37,199 nt of DNA from an uncultured Clostridium sp. (GCA_938036545.1 CALHQJ010000032.1:1-37199), one strand, 5' to 3'. Positions 1-8,352 are shown, numbered from the stretch's first letter. Program-made: numbers and translations. Notes: generated by a model not told the origin, from the sequence alone.

Positions 1-2
1 TG

Positions 3-134
3 CAAAACTTCAAGGACTCGGAATATGTTCTCCAGTCTGGTTTTACCGGTTTTTCTCTTAGCGAACTACAGAAGTTTGCTGATATGGTAAAGCCATTTGC
101 AGGCAGCGTTTCTATCCGCGGTATCGATTACTGA
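3..134 (+). CDS. 3' end of an unidentified protein (partial)
   Basis: An open frame enters from the left edge and runs 43 codons to a TGA at 132-134. The peptide ends in SVSIRGIDY and contains GFTGFSLSELQKFADMVKPF. It has no membrane segment or motif I can place, so I give no function. It is supported as a real gene end because it stays open to the edge, because the opposite-strand gene stops only 2 bases downstream, and because a good plus-strand terminator hairpin follows at 172-200. The 5' part is outside the window. Confidence 0.55.
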   Translation, partial: QNFKDSEYVLQSGFTGFSLSELQKFADMVKPFAGSVSIRGIDY

Positions 135-136
135 CT

Positions 137-1192
137 TCAGGTAAATCGAATATCTGTATACCAAAACCCAAAGCGGCCGTCTCCAGATGGCTGCTTTTTT
201 GACAGCACAAAATGAGGAAATCCAAACATATTAGCCATATATTTCTCATTACTGTAATAATGGCCTGGAACCCCAAGCAGATGTCTGGGTTTTCCCCTGG
301 GATTTTCCAAACGGGCCAATATTAAATACCGGTAATTGTAATAGCCATGCAGCAGAAAGCTGTTATTTCCATAAACCCAGGCTTCTCTTGGCAAAAGGCC
401 AATATCCTGAGGCTTTATAACCAAAATTTCGCAGCCATGTTCACTGTCAAAAGCCTGAATTTTGGGATACAACTTTTCAAATCTGCTCCACATCTGAGCA
501 GCGTTTTCTTCTGGTTCCTCAATTAAACGCAGGTCTTCCAGTTCCCCTGGATTGCCTGCCTGAGGGATATAAGGCAGCTCTGATTTTTCCCTGCTGACTC
601 CGATTCCCGTCCATCCTCCTTCTTTGGTAGATACTGCCTGAACTGCCTCCAATACAGGCTGAGAGTCAATTTGTGCCGATTCTGTCTCTTCCGTGTTCTT
701 CTCTCCTGACACATCCCCATCTGCGCCCTCTTCCCTTGCCAGTTCTTTTTCAATCTCAGCCACTGCTTTTTCAGCTTCCTCCATGACGGCAGGCTCACTT
801 TCCGGCGCTGCTTTTGACAGTTCAATCTCAGCCGCACAGGTGACCTCATCCTCCCAAATCGTCCGATATGTACGCCAGTCATCCTTAGGTTCATGGATTG
901 CGAGTCCGTAGCAGCTGTCCATTTCGCAGCCGCTTCCTTCTACATTGTCCACCTGTACAGACGTCCGAAACTCTCCATTTCCTCCCCTTAAAAATAATTT
1001 TCCCAGCAAAATCTCTCCGCCAGAGGACAAAAGATAAATTCCTGCGTCCCCGTTTGTAAAAATCTTTTTCACATTAACGTTGATTCTGCATTGGCCGCCT
1101 CTGGCCTCTAATTTTGCAAATCCTACGTTTCTCCCTTTTGTTTTTCCTTCATATTCATAGATATACGAAATCAGTCTCCTATAATTAGACAT
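137..1192 (-). CDS. DUF6128-like two-domain protein of unknown function
   Basis: This is a 351-residue protein. I recognise the N-terminal block (MSNYRRLISYIYEYEG, KGRNVGFAKLEARGGQCRI) and the C-terminal block ending FGFWYTDIRFT as the kind of Lachnospiraceae protein annotated DUF6128; its role is unknown. The layout is an N-terminal beta-rich domain (about 1-115), a low-complexity Glu/Ala-rich linker (about 125-210), and a C-terminal domain (about 225-351). There is no signal peptide or membrane helix, so it is probably cytosolic. I start it at the ATG of MSNYRR because AGAGGTGA lies just upstream of it; an upstream ATG giving 12 more residues would put that site inside the gene. Its 3' end overlaps the terminator of the convergent gene. 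Confidence 0.8.
   Translation of the reverse strand: MSNYRRLISYIYEYEGKTKGRNVGFAKLEARGGQCRINVNVKKIFTNGDAGIYLLSSGGEILLGKLFLRGGNGEFRTSVQVDNVEGSGCEMDSCYGLAIHEPKDDWRTYRTIWEDEVTCAAEIELSKAAPESEPAVMEEAEKAVAEIEKELAREEGADGDVSGEKNTEETESAQIDSQPVLEAVQAVSTKEGGWTGIGVSREKSELPYIPQAGNPGELEDLRLIEEPEENAAQMWSRFEKLYPKIQAFDSEHGCEILVIKPQDIGLLPREAWVYGNNSFLLHGYYNYRYLILARLENPRGKPRHLLGVPGHYYSNEKYMANMFGFPHFVLSKKQPSGDGRFGFWYTDIRFT
172..200 (+). terminator. Intrinsic terminator of the left-edge gene, inside the convergent CDS
   Basis: AGCGGCCGT (172-180) pairs with ATGGCTGCT (187-195), nine pairs including two G-U, over a 6-base loop, and runs straight into six T. It terminates plus-strand transcription 38 bases after the stop of the left-edge gene. 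It lies within the last codons of the minus-strand DUF6128-like gene. On the minus strand the hairpin is not followed by a T run. Confidence 0.7.
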
Positions 1193-1227
1193 ACAATCAC
1201 CTCTATTTATGTTTATGCAAATACCCA

Positions 1228-1256
1228 TTGAAACTATGCTATGAAAATGATATTCT
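1228..1256 (+). promoter_or_regulatory. Sigma-A-type promoter of nagB
   Basis: TTGAAA (1228-1233), a 17-base spacer and TATTCT (1251-1256) precede nagB; the expected start is near 1263, giving a leader of about 47 bases. The -35 lies in the leader of the divergent DUF6128-like gene, so the two promoters must sit very close together. Confidence 0.6.
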
Positions 1257-1309
1257 ATAGGTGAGGTTTTAAAAGCAATACATTTTATGGAAAATGGAGG
1301 TTTCTCGAA

Positions 1310-2035
1310 ATGAAGATTTACAAAGTGAAAGATTACGAAGAAATGAGCCGTAAAGCTGCTGCTGTAATTGCTTCCCAGATTATTGCAAAGCCAGACAGCG
1401 TTCTTGGTCTTGCTACCGGATCTACCCCAATTGGTACATATAAAAATCTGGTTGCTGCTTATAATGCCGGCGATTTAGATTTCTCTCAGATTAAATCTGC
1501 AAACCTGGATGAATACCGCGGCATTACCAAAGATAATGACCAGAGTTACTACTACTTTATGAATCACAACCTGTTCCAGCATGTAAATATTGATCCTGCC
1601 AACACTAACATTCCTGACGGAACTAATAGTGATGCAGATGCTGAATGTGCTCGTTATGAAAAAGTTATCGAATCTTTAGGCGGCGTAGATTTACAGCTTT
1701 TAGGCCTTGGCCACGACGGACATATTGGTTTTAACGAACCTTGCGATCATTTTGACAAGACAACTCACTGCGTAGATTTAACAGAAATGACCATTGAAGC
1801 AAATAAGCGTTTCTTCGCTTCTATTGACGACGTTCCAAGACAGGCTTATACCATGGGATGCGGTACTATTATGAAAGCGAAAAAAATCCTGATTCTGGTT
1901 TCCGGTGCTGACAAAGCTGATATCTTATATCAGGTTGTAAACGGCCCTGTTACTCCTCAGGTTCCTGCATCTATCCTTCAGTTCCATCCTGATGTAATCC
2001 TGATTGCAGATGAAGCTGCTATGTCTAAATTCTAA
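1310..2035 (+). CDS. nagB: Glucosamine-6-phosphate deaminase
   Basis: NagB converts glucosamine 6-phosphate to fructose 6-phosphate and ammonia in the cytosol, the step that brings amino sugars into glycolysis. The 241-residue length matches the short Firmicutes form. Family signatures are clear: LATGSTPIGTY near residue 35, SANLDEYRG near 63 with the catalytic Asp, and GLGHDGHIGFNEP near 132. GGAGG sits 8 bases before the ATG. It stands alone here with its own promoter and terminator; nagA is not in the window. The longer C-terminal arm of the allosteric E. coli enzyme (266 residues) is absent, as in the B. subtilis type. Confidence 0.96.
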   Translation: MKIYKVKDYEEMSRKAAAVIASQIIAKPDSVLGLATGSTPIGTYKNLVAAYNAGDLDFSQIKSANLDEYRGITKDNDQSYYYFMNHNLFQHVNIDPANTNIPDGTNSDADAECARYEKVIESLGGVDLQLLGLGHDGHIGFNEPCDHFDKTTHCVDLTEMTIEANKRFFASIDDVPRQAYTMGCGTIMKAKKILILVSGADKADILYQVVNGPVTPQVPASILQFHPDVILIADEAAMSKF

Positions 2036-2074
2036 TTTATTAATAACTATTGAGTATAGCAGAAAATCTGGCGC

Positions 2075-2110
2075 AAAAAGGCTGTGTCAAGCTGGCTTGT
2101 AAACAGCCTT
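2075..2110 (-). terminator. Terminator of the tatD-ksgA unit
   Basis: Read on the minus strand, AAGGCTGT pairs with ACAGCCTT (eight pairs, 2103-2110 with 2078-2085). A smaller CAAG/CTTG hairpin nests in the loop, and the stem runs into T5. It lies about 65 bases after the ksgA stop. Confidence 0.65.
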
Positions 2111-2123
2111 CTGCCCAGATCTC

Positions 2124-2150
2124 ACATTGGAGGCATCTCCGATGTTTCTT
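2124..2150 (+). terminator. Likely terminator of nagB
   Basis: ACATTGGAG (2124-2132) pairs with CTCCGATGT (2137-2145), nine pairs with one G-U, over a GCAT loop, followed by a T-rich but interrupted tail. It faces the minus-strand terminator at 2075-2110, so the two convergent units each have their own stop. Confidence 0.5.
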
Positions 2151-2174
2151 ATCTGATTGTCTTACTTTTTATCG

Positions 2175-3047
2175 TTACTGTTTTATCTGACTGAAATAGT
2201 TAGCCAGTCCTGCAAACTGTTCCAGTGTCAGCGCTTCCCCCCGAACTGTGGCAGGCAGTCCCATGCTTTCAATGGCTGCGCCAATCTGCTCTTTGGTAAA
2301 ACTCAAATTCTGTGCATTGTTCAGTCCATTTTGCAGAGTTTTTCTTCTCTGATTAAAGGACGCACGAATTAAATCGAACATCAGCGACGGATCGGCTGTC
2401 TCTACCGGCGGCTTATCATGGCGGGTCAGGCGAATTACTGCTGAACCCACATTTGGTCTTGGAATAAAGCAGTTTGGAGGCACATTCGCCGCAATATACG
2501 GCTCCGCATAATACTGAACTGCTAAAGACAGCGCTCCGTAATCCTTTGTGCCAGGCCCTGCCTGCATCCGGTCTGCTACTTCTTTTTGTACCATAACGGT
2601 AATGTTATCAATGGGAACTCCGCTTTCAAATAATCCCATAATAATCGGAGTTGTAATATAATAAGGCAGATTTGCCACTACCTTAATGGGCCGCCCCTGA
2701 TTGTATTCCTGGGCCAAAGCCTTAATGTCCAGCTTTAAAATATCCTCATTAATTACCGTTACATTATCGTACCCAGCCAAAGTTTCCTTTAAAATCGGAA
2801 TCAGATTTTTATCAATCTCAACCGCTACTACTTTTCCTGCATTTTCTGCCAAATACTGGGTCATAGTGCCAATACCAGGGCCTATTTCCAAAACCATATC
2901 GTCTTCTTTCACACCGGCAGCCCTGATAATTTTCTCCAGTACATGCTGATCAATCAAAAAATTCTGTCCAAATTTTTTCTGAAACGCAAACTGATATTTC
3001 TGGATAATTTCTATGGTTTTCTGGGGATTTCCTAATTTTTCCTGCAT
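2175..3047 (-). CDS. rsmA: 16S rRNA (adenine1518/1519-N6) dimethyltransferase
   Basis: RsmA (KsgA) dimethylates two adjacent adenines in the 3'-terminal hairpin of 16S rRNA late in 30S assembly, using S-adenosylmethionine. The 290-residue protein shows KKFGQNFLID near residue 28, the SAM-binding loop VLEIGPGIGTMT near 53, the acidic VAVEID strand, and the base-flipping motif NLPYYITTPI near 126. AAAGGG precedes the ATG by 5 bases. The start lies only 14 bases after the tatD stop, so the two are co-transcribed. The ribonuclease M5 gene often found between tatD and ksgA in Firmicutes is missing here. Confidence 0.96.
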   Translation of the reverse strand: MQEKLGNPQKTIEIIQKYQFAFQKKFGQNFLIDQHVLEKIIRAAGVKEDDMVLEIGPGIGTMTQYLAENAGKVVAVEIDKNLIPILKETLAGYDNVTVINEDILKLDIKALAQEYNQGRPIKVVANLPYYITTPIIMGLFESGVPIDNITVMVQKEVADRMQAGPGTKDYGALSLAVQYYAEPYIAANVPPNCFIPRPNVGSAVIRLTRHDKPPVETADPSLMFDLIRASFNQRRKTLQNGLNNAQNLSFTKEQIGAAIESMGLPATVRGEALTLEQFAGLANYFSQIKQ

Positions 3048-3061
3048 ATAATCCCTTTCTT

Positions 3062-3835
3062 TTACTTATTTTTTATACGATACAGTTCCAACCCATTCTT
3101 ATAGGTAATTTCTTCTATCTGTTCTCTAGTCAAACCTTTAATTTTGGCTAATTCGTCTGCCACATAAGGCAGATTTAAGGAAGAATTTCGTTTTCCCCGG
3201 TTTGGCGTTGGCGCCATATAAGGGCAGTCTGTTTCCAGCACAATCCGGTCTATAGGCGCATACTCTGCCACTTCTTTTAATTTTTTGGCATTTTTAAATG
3301 TCAAAACTCCGCCAATCCCCAGATAAAAGCCCATGTTTAAAAATTCTCTTGCCAGTTCGACTCCATAGGAGAAACAATGAATCACTCCGCCAATCTCTTC
3401 TGCCTTTAAAGCCTTCATCATATCCAGGGTATCCTTCGCCGCATCCCGGCTGTGGATAATAACAGGAAGTTTTACCTGCCTTGCCAGTTCTATCTGACGT
3501 TCAAACCACTTTTTCTGAATGCTGCGATCCGGCTCATCCCAGTAATAGTCTAACCCCATTTCTCCTACTGCTGCCACCTTTTCATGGCTGGTCTGAGCTG
3601 CCAGCCAGTCGAATTTTTCATCATCTAATTCACCGGTATCACTTGGGTGAACGCCTGCAGACGCATAAAAACAGGGATACTGTTCTGCCAGCCGGATGGA
3701 TGCAGATGTAGACTCCAAATCTGCCCCAACATTGACCACCAGACCAATTCCGTTTTCCGGAAGGCTTTTAATCAGGGATTCCCTGTCTTCGTCAAAGGCC
3801 TCGTCATTATAGTGTGCATGGGTGTCAAATATCAT
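3062..3835 (-). CDS. tatD: TatD-family metal-dependent deoxyribonuclease
   Basis: This is a 257-residue TIM-barrel amidohydrolase-fold nuclease, normal length for YabD/TatD. Metal-binding motifs are present: FDTHAHYND at the N-terminus, GEMGLDYYWD near 93, VIIHSRDA near 125, VIHCFSYG near 152, and LETDCPYMAPTPNRG near 201. Relatives are 3'-5' DNases acting in DNA repair or turnover; the physiological role is not certain. AAGGAG precedes the ATG. It lies between metG and ksgA as in B. subtilis (metS-yabD-...-ksgA). Confidence 0.92.
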   Translation of the reverse strand: MIFDTHAHYNDEAFDEDRESLIKSLPENGIGLVVNVGADLESTSASIRLAEQYPCFYASAGVHPSDTGELDDEKFDWLAAQTSHEKVAAVGEMGLDYYWDEPDRSIQKKWFERQIELARQVKLPVIIHSRDAAKDTLDMMKALKAEEIGGVIHCFSYGVELAREFLNMGFYLGIGGVLTFKNAKKLKEVAEYAPIDRIVLETDCPYMAPTPNRGKRNSSLNLPYVADELAKIKGLTREQIEEITYKNGLELYRIKNK

Positions 3836-3868
3836 TTTGTCAAAACTCCTTACATCAAACCTGTTTGT

Positions 3869-3907
3869 AAAGAAGCGCTGTACACCCTAATTCAGGACGC
3901 ACAGCGC
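3869..3907 (-). terminator. Terminator between metG and tatD
   Basis: On the minus strand a 14-pair stem (3894-3907 with 3875-3888, three G-U pairs) closes over a 5-base loop and is followed by TTCTTT. It starts 15 bases after the metG stop, so most metG transcripts should end here and tatD-ksgA would depend on read-through or a weak promoter. Confidence 0.7.
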
Positions 3908-3921
3908 CAACATTTCTCAAT

Positions 3922-5895
3922 TTAGCAGATTTCTGCTCCTGCCGGCATATCCTTCTCCGGTTTCATCAGAGCCAGGTTTCCTTCTGCATCCTCTGCGCAT
4001 AAAATCATGCCTTCTGACTTAACTCCTGCCAAAGTAGCCGGTTTTAAGTTGGTCACTACCATGACTTTTTTTCCTACCATTTCTTCAGGTGTGTAATGGG
4101 CCTTAATGCCGCTTACAATCTGGCGGACCTGAGAGCCGATCCGAACCTGGCTGCAAAGAAGTTTTTTGGATTTCTTTACTGCTTCACACGCAATAATTTC
4201 TCCAACCTGGAATTGAAGCTTCGCAAAATCATCATAAGTAATCTCCGGCTTTGCCTCTAAGTCAATGACATTTTCCGGAGCCTGCGCTTCCCCGCCATTT
4301 TCCTTTGCAGCTTCTGCCTGCATTGCTTCTACTTTTTCCATAACTTCCTTGATGTCCATGCGGGCAAACAGGATTTCTGGCTTATCTGTCACCTTGTTTC
4401 CGGACGGATATTTGCCGAAGCTGTCCATTTCTTCCAGACTGCGTTTCTCTGTATTTAACTGAGACAAAATCTTTGCGGAAGTATCCGGCATAAAGGATGC
4501 CAGCAGGGATGCGCCAATGGTAATTGCCTCTGCCAGGTTATACAGAACCTCCTCCAGACGCTCTTTTTTAGCCTCGTCCTTTGCAAGACTCCATGGCATG
4601 GTTTCATCAATGTATTTATTGCAGCGGCGGAAAATTCCAAATGTCTCTGTAATAGCGTCTGCAACCCGAAGCTGTTCCATTTTTGCATCTACTTTTTTAA
4701 CTGCTTCCAGAACAGTTGCCTTTAAATCGTCGTCTACCTCTTCCTTTACTCCGGTTGATGTTACGACTCCGCCGAAGTATTTGTTGCTCATGGAAATGGT
4801 ACGGTTTACCAGGTTGCCCAGGATATTTGCCAAATCAGAATTTAACCGTTCTACCATCAGTTCCCAGGAAATCACGCCGTCATTGTCAAATGGCATTTCA
4901 TGGAGAACAAAATAGCGGACTGCATCTACGCCAAAAAAGTCTACCAGGGTATCTGCGTAAAGAACGTTTCCTTTGGACTTACTCATTTTTCCGTCGCCCT
5001 GTAACAGCCATGGATGGCCAAATACCTGCTTTGGCAGCGGAAGATCTAACGCCATCAGGAAAATCGGCCAGTAAATCGTATGGAAACGGATAATGTCTTT
5101 TCCGATTAAGTGCAGATCTGCAGGCCACAATTTTTCAAACTGCTGGCTGCTCTCTCCGTCACAGTCGTAGCCAATGCCAGTAATATAGTTGGTCAGAGCA
5201 TCCAGCCATACATAGGTTACATGTTTTGGATCAAAGCTGACCGGAATTCCCCATGTAAAAGAAGTTCTGGATACGCACAAATCCTGCAGTCCCGGAAGCA
5301 GGAAATTGTTCATCATTTCGTTTTTGCGGGACACCGGCTGAATAAAATCCGGATGCTCGTTGATATAGTCAATTAATCTCTGGGCATACTTGCTCATTTT
5401 AAAGAAATATGCTTCTTCCTTTGCAGGCTGAACTTCACGGCCGCAGTCTGGACACTTTCCGTCTACCAGCTGAGATTCTGTAAAGAATGATTCACACGGA
5501 GTACAGTAAAGTCCCTCATAGTATCCTTTATAAATATCGCCCTGATCATACAGCTTCTTAAAAATCTTCTGAACCTGAGCCTCATGGTATTCATCTGTAG
5601 TACGGATAAATTTATCGTAGGATGTATTCATCATATCCCAGATTCCACGGATCTCTGTAGATACGCCATCTACAAATTCCTTTGGAGTTACTCCGGCATC
5701 CTGGGCCTTCAGCTCAATTTTCTGACCGTGTTCATCTGTACCAGTCTGGAAAAATACATCATATCCCTGTTCTCTCTTATAACGGGCAATGGCATCTGCC
5801 AGAACTGCTTCATAGGTATTGCCGATATGCGGTTTGCCGGAAGTATAGGCAATTGCCGTTGTAATGTAATACGGTTTTTTGATTTTCTGTGTCAT
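3922..5895 (-). CDS. metG: Methionyl-tRNA synthetase
   Basis: MetG charges tRNA(Met), including the initiator, in the cytosol. The 657-residue protein has the class I signatures: PHIGN at residues 22-26 (HIGH variant) and KMSKS near 303. A Cys pair CTPC and a second pair CPDC (about 127-150) form the zinc knuckle. The C-terminal 110 residues are an OB-fold tRNA-binding domain (FQVGEII through LKPATLAGVKSEGMILCA), as in the B. subtilis-type dimeric enzyme. The start is the ATG of MTQKIKKPYY because AGAGAGG lies 5 bases before it; the frame stays open 45 codons upstream but those codons are the T-box leader. Regulation is by the Met T-box and the promoter at 6282-6310. Confidence 0.96.
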   Translation of the reverse strand: MTQKIKKPYYITTAIAYTSGKPHIGNTYEAVLADAIARYKREQGYDVFFQTGTDEHGQKIELKAQDAGVTPKEFVDGVSTEIRGIWDMMNTSYDKFIRTTDEYHEAQVQKIFKKLYDQGDIYKGYYEGLYCTPCESFFTESQLVDGKCPDCGREVQPAKEEAYFFKMSKYAQRLIDYINEHPDFIQPVSRKNEMMNNFLLPGLQDLCVSRTSFTWGIPVSFDPKHVTYVWLDALTNYITGIGYDCDGESSQQFEKLWPADLHLIGKDIIRFHTIYWPIFLMALDLPLPKQVFGHPWLLQGDGKMSKSKGNVLYADTLVDFFGVDAVRYFVLHEMPFDNDGVISWELMVERLNSDLANILGNLVNRTISMSNKYFGGVVTSTGVKEEVDDDLKATVLEAVKKVDAKMEQLRVADAITETFGIFRRCNKYIDETMPWSLAKDEAKKERLEEVLYNLAEAITIGASLLASFMPDTSAKILSQLNTEKRSLEEMDSFGKYPSGNKVTDKPEILFARMDIKEVMEKVEAMQAEAAKENGGEAQAPENVIDLEAKPEITYDDFAKLQFQVGEIIACEAVKKSKKLLCSQVRIGSQVRQIVSGIKAHYTPEEMVGKKVMVVTNLKPATLAGVKSEGMILCAEDAEGNLALMKPEKDMPAGAEIC

Positions 5896-5973
5896 GTTAT
5901 CCTCTCTTTCTAACATCAGCGGAGCATTTTCATCGTATCCGGCTATCCCGTCAAAATAAGTATCCAATACGAT

Positions 5974-6275
5974 AAAAAATCCCGCCTTTAAATTTGCACT
6001 TAAAGACGAGATAATATCCCGTGTTACCACTTTAATTCACCTGAACCTCACAGCACAGGCCTCATGGACTGCGGATACAGTCCCACACTGTAACGGGCGC
6101 TCCCGTCGCCGCCTAAAATACTGGTTCGGATTGATAACCTTTGTCCAAATATTCTCAGCTGCGAAGCTCCAAGACCATCTTCTGCGGATTCTCCCTTTCT
6201 CCCTTCTCAGCAACCGGGATTCTCTGTTAAACGGATTGTCTGCATACTCTTCTCTTCACTGCTTTTTTCAAATAT
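5974..6275 (-). promoter_or_regulatory. T-box riboswitch (methionine type) of metG
   Basis: The leader reads uncharged tRNA. The T-box itself is AAAGTGGTAACACGGG (6033 to 6018). It can form the standard bulged antiterminator, with AAAG pairing CTTT and CGGGA pairing TCTCG across the short segment between. The competing terminator is a 12-pair stem (6010 to 5981, several G-U) ending in T6 at 5979-5974. Upstream, AGAGA followed by a loop of the GGTTG type matches the distal Stem I, and hairpins resembling Stem II/III follow. An ATG at 6178-6176 on the 3' side of Stem I is my candidate specifier codon, which fits the gene. Stem I pairing was not folded by program, so its outer boundary is approximate. 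Confidence 0.85.
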
Positions 6276-6281
6276 ATGGTA

Positions 6282-6310
6282 AGTCTAACCGTTTCCCTCA
6301 ACTTTGTCAA
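6282..6310 (-). promoter_or_regulatory. Promoter of the metG T-box transcript
   Basis: On the minus strand TTGACA (6310-6305), a 17-base spacer and TAGACT (6287-6282) stand just upstream of the T-box leader; the expected start is near 6275. It is divergent from the promoter at 6326-6354, the two -35 boxes being about 15 bases apart. Confidence 0.65.
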
Positions 6311-6325
6311 GGGCTGATGGAATGA

Positions 6326-6354
6326 TTGTATTTCGCAAAAATATAATATATAAT
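6326..6354 (+). promoter_or_regulatory. Promoter of the DUF885 lipoprotein gene
   Basis: TTGTAT (6326-6331), a 17-base spacer and a perfect TATAAT (6349-6354). The predicted start near 6361 gives an 84-base leader before the ATG at 6445. I see no other structure in that leader. Confidence 0.7.
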
Positions 6355-6444
6355 GAATAGTAACTGTTCCGGACGGCATCGTTTCACACCAAATTTCCTG
6401 CCGGCCTGAATCGTTCATGGATATTATTTACAGGAGGACAGCAA

Positions 6445-8304
6445 ATGCATTTATCAGCACATTTTCATATTCAAAAATTATCCTCTCTGACGCTGGCTGC
6501 TGCTGTATCCGGCGCACTCCTGCTCAATGGCTGTTCCATTCAGCGCCCTGATGCGCCAGAACCCACTTCATCAACAGCCTTAGAAACGGATACCGGCCAA
6601 AACAATTCTGACAATACCAATGCTCAAAAAGAACAGGCTCGATTTGATGCTCTGATGGATGAAACCTTTCGGGATTCTCTGATAGATTCTCTGCTGACTC
6701 TTCATTACAGCGTCAGCGATCCAGAAAACTACGGTATTACGGATTATCCTTGTACCTTTGGAGATTTTTCCGTTTCTGACATCCAGAAAAATTTAATGGA
6801 GCTTCAGACGCTGGATTCTCAGCTGGATCACTTTAACCGCTCTCTTCTTACTGCGGATCAGATCCTGACCTTAGACATTTTAAATGAGCATTTAGATACC
6901 GAGCTTTCCTTAGAGGGGATTGAATTATATCAGACTCCCCTTACTTCCATAACCGGTATCCAGATTGATCTGCCGGTCATCCTTTCGGAATACCGTTTTT
7001 ACACAAAAAAAGATATTGATGAATACCTGGAACTGCTTTCCAATATGGATGAATTTTTCGACCAGATCCTGACCTTTGAACAGGAACGTTCTGCTGCCGG
7101 CTTGTTTTGCGGGGACACGGCGGCTGACCACATTATCGAATCCTGCCAGCCTTATATGATTGATGCAGAATACAATCTCCTTCACACTTCCTTTGTTACC
7201 AGATTAGAAGAGTTCCCTTCTCTGACAGATGAGGAAAAAGAGGCTTATATCCAGCAAAATCAAACCATTGTGTCAGAACAGTGCATACCGGCTTACCAGG
7301 AACTTACTGCCGGCCTTTCCAAGTTAAAAGGAACTGGACAGTATGAAGGCGGCCTGTGCCATTATCCTGACGGTAAAAAGTATTTTGAATATTTGGTCCG
7401 TTCCAATACTGGAACCTCCTACACCAATATGACCGATTTAAAAAATGCCATTGAAAAGAAAAATGTAGCGGACATTGCGGCTATGGCCGCCATCATCCGA
7501 AACCGTCCTGAACTGGTGGATCAGGTAGGAACCTTTGCCTTTTCTCCTACTGGCCCCGAAGAGATTCTGACCGCTTTAAAACAGGAAATTTCTGATGAAT
7601 TTCCGGAAATTCCGGGGCACAATTACACAATCAAATATGTAGCTCCGGAGTTAAAAGATATTTTGTCTCCTGCCCTGTATATGGTTCCTCCTATGGATCG
7701 GTACAATGAAAATGTAATCTATCTCAACATGGATCAGAATAATGGCATTACCCAGTACTTATATACCACATTAGCCCATGAAGGCTATCCGGGCCATTTA
7801 TATCAAAATGTGTATTTCTACAGCACCAATCCCTGTCCGATCCGCTGTCTGCTGTCCTTTAACGGCTATTCAGAAGGCTGGGGACTGTATTCTGAATTTT
7901 TGTCCTATTCCTTTAACAATGGTGTCGATCCGGATGGGGCCAAAATCCTGAAATACAATTCTTCTGCCAGCATTGGGTTAAACGCTCTCTTAGACTTAAA
8001 TATTAATTACTTTGGCTGGGATGAAAATCAGACCCGTGAGTATTTATCAGACTATTATGACGTGGAAAATTCTAATATCGTATCCGAAGTTTATCAGACT
8101 CTGATTGAAAATCCAGGATACTATTTAACTTACTATGTGGGGTATATGGAATTTTGCGAAATGCGGGAGCAGGCTGAAAAAGAGCTTGGAGATAAGTTTG
8201 ATGCAAAAGAATTTCATAAATTAATGCTTGATATTGGTCCGGCTCCTTTCTCGGTTATCCGAAATCGTTTGGAGACCTGGATTCTGACTAAAAAAATGCA
8301 GTAG
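6445..8304 (+). CDS. DUF885-family lipoprotein, putative zinc peptidase
   Basis: This is a 619-residue exported protein. A hydrophobic signal ends in the lipobox LLLNGC with Cys30 as the lipidation site, so it is predicted to be anchored on the outer face of the membrane; a Ser/Thr/Asp-rich linker follows. The remainder is a mostly helical DUF885 domain. The signature HEGYPGH (about 445-451) with a downstream Glu in YSEGWGLYSE (about 474) matches the HExxH-plus-Glu zinc site of gluzincin-like peptidases, so hydrolysis of peptides is the likely activity, but the substrate is unknown. AGGAGG lies 7 bases before the ATG. It is monocistronic, with its own promoter and a shared terminator. Confidence 0.85.
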   Translation: MHLSAHFHIQKLSSLTLAAAVSGALLLNGCSIQRPDAPEPTSSTALETDTGQNNSDNTNAQKEQARFDALMDETFRDSLIDSLLTLHYSVSDPENYGITDYPCTFGDFSVSDIQKNLMELQTLDSQLDHFNRSLLTADQILTLDILNEHLDTELSLEGIELYQTPLTSITGIQIDLPVILSEYRFYTKKDIDEYLELLSNMDEFFDQILTFEQERSAAGLFCGDTAADHIIESCQPYMIDAEYNLLHTSFVTRLEEFPSLTDEEKEAYIQQNQTIVSEQCIPAYQELTAGLSKLKGTGQYEGGLCHYPDGKKYFEYLVRSNTGTSYTNMTDLKNAIEKKNVADIAAMAAIIRNRPELVDQVGTFAFSPTGPEEILTALKQEISDEFPEIPGHNYTIKYVAPELKDILSPALYMVPPMDRYNENVIYLNMDQNNGITQYLYTTLAHEGYPGHLYQNVYFYSTNPCPIRCLLSFNGYSEGWGLYSEFLSYSFNNGVDPDGAKILKYNSSASIGLNALLDLNINYFGWDENQTREYLSDYYDVENSNIVSEVYQTLIENPGYYLTYYVGYMEFCEMREQAEKELGDKFDAKEFHKLMLDIGPAPFSVIRNRLETWILTKKMQ

Positions 8305-8312
8305 TAAAAATA

Positions 8313-8352
8313 CGGCGCCTGCCAGGAAATCTTCTGACAGACGCCGATTTTA
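8313..8352. terminator. Bidirectional terminator between convergent genes
   Basis: CGGCG (8313-8317) pairs with CGCCG (8342-8346), extended by CTG/CAG and CAG/CTG pairs around single mismatches, with a short loop. It is followed by ATTTTA on the plus strand and by TATTTTTA on the minus strand, so it can stop both the lipoprotein gene to its left and the fabT unit to its right. Confidence 0.75.

Noticed and set aside
693..911. Ser/Ala-rich open frame on the plus strand
   Set aside because: It is the antisense of the Glu/Ala-rich linker of the DUF6128-like protein, has no ribosome site, and reflects composition.
2078..2110. First hairpin after nagB considered as its terminator
   Set aside because: On the plus strand it lacks a T run, whereas on the minus strand it runs into T5, so it was given to ksgA.
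4517..4915. Plus-strand open frame of 132 codons opposite metG
   Set aside because: It lies wholly within a well-supported gene, with no ribosome site or recognisable motif.
5896..6030. 45-codon upstream extension of the metG frame
   Set aside because: It covers the T-box and its terminator; AGAGAGG selects the ATG at 5895.
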